A stretch of DNA of 50,146 nt, taken from contig JAUCBJ010006981.1 of assembly GCA_032718475.1 (NCBI GenBank), forward strand, positions 1 to 50,146. Direction: 5' to 3'. Numbering within the stretch: the stretch's first letter is position 1; each line of letters starts with the position of its first letter. Position numbers and translations under genes: made by a program. The notes beneath the pieces were generated by a model, which was not told the origin of the DNA, did no database searches, and saw only the letters and a program-made list of their open reading frames with translations. This DNA is from Nemertoderma westbladi. Its lineage: Eukaryota; Xenacoelomorpha; Nemertodermatida; Nemertodermatidae. Shown here one piece after another: positions 44,528-50,146 of this stretch.

Positions 44528-46806
44528 CCACAGAAGGGAACTTAGTGAATTTATCTCCGACCGATATTATCAGGGAAACAGGAGGTTTTAATTCGCCATC
44601 TTTTAGCGTTCCAACTAATTCCATCGAGGAAATAAAAGAACAGCTAGAATGTATTCCCGATGTGAATCTATCTGATCCAGCGATCGATCTGTTGGAGAAT
44701 GTTGATGACGTCAGTTCCGGTAGACACTCGGTTACTGTTGCTACAGCTGTACTGAGTGCCGAGGTATCGGTTAACGATAAACTCGCTATCAGTTTGGGAC
44801 GCGTTGATTCCGAAACCGAATGGACTTCTAGTGGGGGAGGTTCGACCTCAGCAGCTGAGCAAGAAGAAATGGATACAGTGGTTTCGGGTTCTTCTACAGT
44901 TGAGTCGCATTTAAATATCATCGTAACTCCTAAATCGACGGCTCCTTTCGAACCCCGATGTGGTTTACGACCCAGAAAGGGGGTCCCCGATTACGCCAAT
45001 CGCAACTGCCTTATTAAGGCCTTTAACCAGTTTATATTCTGCGACCTTTGCGGCGAGGAATATAATGAATTACAGTGTCCAGTACACGGGGAGTTTAACT
45101 TCATAACGAATACCGAAACCACTCTTGGTGGAAGGAACCGGGGCAGCAGATCACTTCCGCCATGTTTGGAAATAAAGAAATCTCTAATTCATAATAAAGG
45201 GGTGTTTACCAAGGTCGACTTGAATCCGGGAACATTATTTGGTCCTTATGATGGAGAGAGGAAACCAGGTAAACCTAAATCCGGTAAGTCCGACGGTTAC
45301 AGCTGGTTGCTGTTGGATGATGAGGGTAGATACTTTACTATCAGCGGGAGACAGGAGTGCAAGTCGAATTGGATGCGGTACGTAAACTGCGCCAAATGGG
45401 AACAGGAGCAAACCCTCTGTGGGTTCCAGTTGGGAGGGGATATATATTACCGGGTGTGTAAAGCAGTTGCAGCCGGTATGGAACTCCTTACTTGGTACGG
45501 AACGAGTTACGCGGAAGAAATGGGATTAATTAGTAAACAACCGAAGGATAAGAAATTGGGGATGAAAGTTATGGAAGACGGGATGATTCTGTGTACCGGG
45601 TGTGGAAGTTACCAGTCTGTTAATCAGGAGGCAATTATTAGACACCAAAGTAGTCTAGGTGGATGTGCTGAGAGAAAGAGATTGGATTTAGCTCACGATA
45701 TGAGTTTGCATAAATTCCCGTGCGAACATTGCGACGTTGTCTTCACGGTGGAATCTTTTCTCGTTTCCCATTTAAAACGGAAACACAATGAACCCGGTTC
45801 TACTCCAACAGGTTTGGGTTCCAACGTTCCCACTGGTCCCAAGAAACGTTACAGTTCAGATAAACCTGTTGATAGTTTGGGATGCAGTTCTTGTGGGAAG
45901 GTGTTCCGATTTAAATCCAAACTAATGGAGCACGAACGCACTCACTCTGGGGAGAAACCCTTCCAATGTATTATGTGTAGCAAAGCTTTCTCAGAGAGCG
46001 GCCATCTAATAAAACACAGTCGTACCCACACAGGAGATAAACCCTACAGTTGCAACGTCTGTAGTAAATCATTCACCCAGACTGCCCATCTAACAATCCA
46101 CCAACGCATCCACACAGGAGATAAACCCTACAGTTGTAACGTCTGTAGTAAATCATTCACCCAGACTGCCCATCTAACAATCCACCAACGCATCCACACA
46201 GGAGATAAACCCTACAGTTGTAACGTCTGTAGTAAATCATTCACCCAGAGTTGCGAACTAACAACCCACCAACGTGTCCACACAGGAGATAAACCCTACA
46301 GTTGCAACGTCTGTAGTAAATCATTCGCCAGGAGTTCCGATCTAACAACCCACCAACGTATCCACACAGGAGATAAACCCTACAGTTGCAACGTCTGTAG
46401 TAAATCATTCACCAACAGTTCCCATCTAACAGCCCACCAACGTATCCACACAGGAGATAAACCCTACAGTTGCAACGTCTGTAGTAAATCATTCACCCAG
46501 AGTTCCGATCTAACAGCCCACCAACGTATCCACACAGGAGATAAACCCTACAGTTGCAACGTCTGTAGTAAATCATTCACCAACAGTTCCCATCTAACAC
46601 GCCACCAACGTATCCACACAGGAGATAAACCCTACAGTTGCAACGTCTGTAGTAAATCATTCACCCAGAGTGGCGAACTAACAACCCACCAACGTGTCCA
46701 CACAGGAGATAAACCCTACATCTGTGATACTTGCGGTAAAGCATTCTCCCAAACATCAAGTCTATCGACCCATAAACGTAACCAGCACATCGCGAAGAAT
46801 CAGTAA
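44528..46806 (+). CDS. PRDM9/Meisetz-like exon: SSXRD-like motif, PR/SET domain and C2H2 zinc-finger array
   Basis: The frame is open from a TAA at 44509 to TAA 46804. It has no ATG before codon 44869, which supports a spliced exon; residues below are numbered from 44545. CGLRPRKGVPDYAN (139-151) resembles the SSXRD motif of PRDM9. FCDLCGEEYNELQCPVHG (165-182) is its zinc knuckle. Residues about 205-320 are the PR/SET domain, with GVFTKVDLNPG, FGPYDG, DGYSWLL, NWMRYVNCA, YYRVCK and ELLTWYG, retaining the tyrosines and asparagine expected of an active methyltransferase. A degenerate finger (350-373), an isolated C2H2 (391-414) and eleven contiguous C2H2 fingers (from 445 to the end) follow. 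PRDM9 trimethylates H3K4 and H3K36 at sites chosen by its fingers and so places meiotic recombination; the same role here is inferred. A strong-context ATG at 44514 is out of frame. The KRAB part is proposed at 16914. Confidence 0.9.
46045..46716 (+). repeat. 84-bp coding minisatellite: zinc fingers 3-10
   Basis: Eight in-register 84-base units (starts 46045, 46129, 46213, 46297, 46381, 46465, 46549, 46633), each coding YSCNVCSKSF plus helix plus HQR(I/V)HTGDKP. Differences are concentrated in the recognition helix. Residues at -1, 2, 3 and 6 are QAHI, QAHI, QCET, RSDT, NSHA, QSDA, NSHR and QGET. Fingers 3 and 4 are identical in protein. Fingers 1, 2 and 11 are more diverged and cap the array. 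Confidence 0.95.
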
Positions 46807-46858
46807 ACTGTTGTTTATTGAGGGAAGGAAAGTCTTTCCCACAAGGAAGAATAGACTA

Positions 46859-46864
46859 AATAAA
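46859..46864 (+). terminator. Poly(A) signal AATAAA
   Basis: AATAAA lies 53 bases after the stop codon of the SET/zinc-finger exon. Confidence 0.5.
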
Positions 46865-46886
46865 TTATATTAGGATTCGTTTTAAT

Positions 46887-46892
46887 AATAAA
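46887..46892 (+). terminator. Second poly(A) signal AATAAA
   Basis: A second AATAAA in AT-rich sequence, 81 bases after the stop codon; either signal could serve. Confidence 0.4.
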
Positions 46893-47772
46893 TAATATTT
46901 TATTTTGTAATAGTTGTTACTATATAAAGTGTATCGTTTTACTACCGGTACTAATAGGCCTCACTTATGCAACAATGTTGTAGGAACCAACAAATGATAC
47001 TGATAAAGGAAGGTCGACCTACCCAGTGGTCTTTTAGAATATTAATTTATACCTAATGTATACCTTATTTAATTTAGTATCAATTAATTAATAATAAAAT
47101 ATAATTTATTATAAATTGTATTTTTGAAGTTATAATAATGGGGAGGGGGGTTAGAACAGCATTTTGGTTCAAAAAAATCATTAAATTGGTTTTATGATCT
47201 ATTATAATACACGATTCTACATCTACTTAGTTTCCTAATCTGAAAACCGCATATCAATAGTTCTTCTAGTTTTCGAGTTCTCCCATTTCCTTCCCATTCA
47301 CAACCGTACTACATTTTTTTAGTAATTCAATTTCTTTGACTGTCTCCCTATTAAACTGTGCTTAAATGTATCCGACAACTTTTTAGTTAATCAAATTTAA
47401 TATTATTTATAACAAACCTGTAAATGTCCATAAAGTTTCAGCGCCACCTAGCAGTGCCGAATCATTTTCTCAAATTCGTCTGATATATTTGTTGAAACTG
47501 AAACCATATCGAACGGATGTCCTCGGTGTAGTCACATAACGCTCATTGCATGAAGTCCATATTGGTCACCACCGGTAGGACAGTTGCACAATCGATGTCC
47601 CCAAACCATCGACCAGTTTCTACCCAGAGACTCTACGATGATAAACGCAAGCGGGTATAGCTAATCAGAAGTATATCTGGAATTCCAGAACTGTAAACTT
47701 TGTTCACATTGAGACTGAGGTTGAAGAATTTATAGATTTTTAATTTGTTGTTCTCGGCTTTCTAGACGACAT
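46893..47772. other. No gene recognised
   Basis: AT-rich. It contains an AGCGCCACCTAGCAGTGCCG motif at about 47441, similar in type to the CGCCCTCTAG motif at 7687 and 7880, which suggests another short interspersed repeat. Borders were not determined. Confidence 0.35.
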
Positions 47773-48884
47773 CAGGGCCCGTATGGTGATCATAATATCT
47801 GGGGGGGGGGGGCAGAGGCCAAATCTGAGGGGGCAAACCCATTACTGGGATTTGGGGAGCATACAACAAAGTGAGAGTTAATTTAGTACATAAAGTACTA
47901 TCAATATTGTTGAAAGGTGTGTGGGGCGAGCCACGAAGTTGGCGGAGCCTTGGCGAACTGACACTGTTAATGAGTATGTCAATAATGGCAAATAGTTGTT
48001 GACGTAACGATTTCATTAACGTAACATTCAAATAACTTTGTCAGATTTAAAGCTGTCGAATTGAAAATTTGTAGGCATAAATATGTCCAAAACTTGACAT
48101 TATTTAGCGACTTTTGACACCAACAGTTCAACAGTCTCCTGCTAGATGGCTACTGTCTAAGCATTAAATGTCCTGCCATTTCTTTGCTAATAATCCGTTA
48201 AGCGGAAACTCAGACCATTACTGTGACATTTAAACTTTTTCTGAGGTCTTAAATCGACTGCAGTTTTCCAGACTGCCTCTAGGTGTAAAGTGATCAAGGG
48301 ACATCTGCTTAGATTTTGCTTATATTTCTTTCGAGTTGACACTTACATAAGTTTATGTGACGTGCTGCGCGAAGGACCCACTTCAGGTATAATATGGTTA
48401 AGGTTAAGTTACAACAAATTATAGATATGGATACCAGCGCAAGCAACCCTCAGCGCCTAGCCTTTTAGCTGCAAGCTGGCTCCCAAATTGCAGAAATAGA
48501 CAATGGGTCAACAACAAACAACTCCCCCTGGTAGCCAATGAGAGAACCTGGAGCTTTCGGGTATTTTTTAGTAATTACAGGTAGGTAGGTTAATGTCATG
48601 TAGTATTATATAATTGGACCAAAATGGGATGGTGAGGAGTCAGGTCAGTGTGTAGAAGTGTGTATCCTATTACCTATTATAAGTGTATCAATGTGTATCC
48701 AATAATATTGATCACTGGGGTCAACAACAAAAATATTATTATTAATTAATTGTGAATAAGACAAGTTAATTAATTGTGAACAGAACAAGACGAGTGAACT
48801 AGACATGTCTGGGGGGGGGGGCAGTGGAACTTGTCTGGGGGGCAGTGCCCCCAAAGCCCCCCGCACGATAGGCCTACGGGCCTG
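47773..48884. mobile_element. hAT-like nonautonomous element, 1112 bp (tentative)
   Basis: The left end reads CAGGGCCCGTATGGTGATCA. The right end read inward is CAGGCCCGTAGGCCTATCGT. Both are followed by runs of G and GGGCAG-type sequence (47801 region and 48811-48860). Flanks ACGACAT and ACAACAT would be an imperfect duplication of about 7-8 bp. CAGG-type ends and 8-bp duplications are typical of hAT elements. Only short open frames lie inside. Confidence 0.4.
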
Positions 48885-50146
48885 ACAACATGCATCATTA
48901 TTTCAGTTTAATACTGACAAAGACATTAACTTTTTTTTACACAGAAGACCCTTTGATTAAATTCAGTACAAGTCATACTTAAAAGGACATCTGAAGGGAG
49001 GTTACCTACTCCTCTAACAAATCTGTTTCTACTTTCGGAAACCAGTGCTTCCATACTCGGCATATTACTTTCAAATAAAACCTAAATTGTTCGGAGTCGT
49101 TCTCCTAACACCCAGTAGTGCCTTTAATGATTTTAAGACCACAAAACTCATTCATTCGTTATAGTTTGATAGAAGGGATTTCATGTGGTGACATCGGTTT
49201 TCACCATCGAGTGATTTTTTCACCACAAAACAGCACCATTTGAAATTTGAAAATTTGAAATCTTTGAAACAAAATTTTTTATTTTTTTATATTTTTTCAA
49301 AAAGTCAATTTTTCCATTTTTCCATGCAGATAATATTTGTGTGAACAAGAACAATAGTAGTATTTATGGCTAATATTCATGACTTTTTCTCAGTTTGTCG
49401 AATTTAACATTTTTCATAACTAAATTCACTAAATTTTTTCATCAAACATATTATGCCAAAACAATCAGCAACTTTAGGGCTACAATCCTGAATATTGGTT
49501 TTGTAAAACATGGACATTTGAAAGTTCTCCGATTTTGTAACTGCTACTCTTTGTTTTTCTCAAAGTATAAGATCCTCAAATTATAGTCCATACATACTAA
49601 AACCCACATTATTTTTTCAAAATATGTAATTTGATGCTGGAATTTTCATAAAAGATTCCCAACATTTCTAGTGCCAAACTCTTGGACCGAGTACTTGGAC
49701 CCAGATGGTATTAGATATCTTAAACATGAGATATTTTACATATAAAAGAGCCTGAAAATGTATACAATTGAAAAGTAGCTTTATAAATATAATAAATATA
49801 TTTGGGGTATTGGTCCCCTTAACCGCACTAAACTTTTGAGATTGCATGGAAGAATATAATATCCCAACGCAACGGGCCACACACACGTCCAAACACCCCC
49901 CACCACACTGCAGTGTGTAGTAGTAATATAAATAAATACTTGCCAGTTAACCAATAAAAACAAATCATTATCAAAGAAAGTTATGTTACTAGGTAACGGA
50001 ATAAACAATCCATATTTTAAGTGGTATTACTGGCACGGAGATTGCACATGCTGACAGCAGAACAGTACCCGGTATCAGTTAAATACGCGGTATTCCATTA
50101 CTAGATAGGCCTCCTTAAAAGTAAACACAACTCGAAATGGCGGATC
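48885..50146. other. No gene recognised; possible start codon at the very end
   Basis: AT-rich DNA with several T and A runs (49200-49330) and no substantial open frame. The final ten bases contain ATGGCGGATC in a favourable start context (AAATGG at 50137), too short to judge. Confidence 0.35.

Noticed and set aside
44514-44590. ATG in strong context (AAAATGG) just upstream of the SET exon
   Set aside because: It is out of frame with the SET/zinc-finger frame and stops after 25 codons; the GCCGCTTTCAG that follows fits better as a splice acceptor.
46045-46716. Match between the predicted target of fingers 3-10 and the 30-bp minisatellite
   Set aside because: Using the simple -1/3/6 recognition code, the expected pattern includes an NCG and a GGN triplet in an order that I could not place on either strand of the unit.

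Overview
The window is eukaryotic genomic DNA: one spliced-looking host gene lies in a landscape of transposable elements and tandem repeats. No bacterial or organellar features are visible. The organism is most likely an invertebrate deuterostome, perhaps an echinoderm. This rests on inference: a PRDM9/Meisetz gene with a KRAB-like N-terminus (a combination known outside vertebrates from sea urchin), BEL/Pao and RTE-like retroelements, and noncoding DNA rich in the palindromes ACCGGT and AGGCCT.

Layout. Positions 1-3606 (minus strand) hold one open frame of 1202 codons that runs off the left edge. It is the Gag and start of the polyprotein of a BEL/Pao LTR retrotransposon. Its leader/LTR side (3607 to about 7128) is full of short tandem duplications. 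Positions 8395-10128 are a MULE-type DNA transposon whose inverted ends are arrays of about 15-bp direct repeats, flanked by an 8-bp target duplication. Positions 10870-14795 hold an old RTE-like LINE split by a younger LINE (copy 1). Positions 15906-16787 are an 882-bp foldback (palindromic) element.

The host gene seems to begin at 16914, with an exon encoding a KRAB-related domain like that of PRDM9. An exon with SSXRD-like motif, PR/SET domain and 11 contiguous C2H2 fingers lies at about 44528-46806. A GT donor at 17443 and AG acceptors near 44527 are in phase, so the two can be read as one gene with a 27-kb intron.

That putative intron contains about 16.5 kb (about 550 units) of a 30-bp minisatellite in three blocks (18171-21870, about 24391-32535, about 36303-40945). 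The blocks are separated by two insertions of the same young LINE family (copies 2 and 3). The minisatellite has higher-order duplications of about 0.5, 1.6 and 4.9 kb, and the unoccupied versions of both LINE insertion sites can be found elsewhere in the array. Since 30 is a multiple of three and five of the six frames of the unit lack stops, the array yields many long but spurious open frames on both strands.

Downstream of the array lie a decayed second foldback copy interrupted by another terminal-inverted-repeat element (41815-43903), the SET/zinc-finger exon with poly(A) signals, a hAT-like nonautonomous element (47773-48884) and AT-rich DNA without recognised genes. The most interesting object is the PRDM9-like gene. 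Its finger array shows the variation at DNA-contact residues expected of a fast-evolving recombination specifier, and its putative intron carries a very large and recently rearranging minisatellite.
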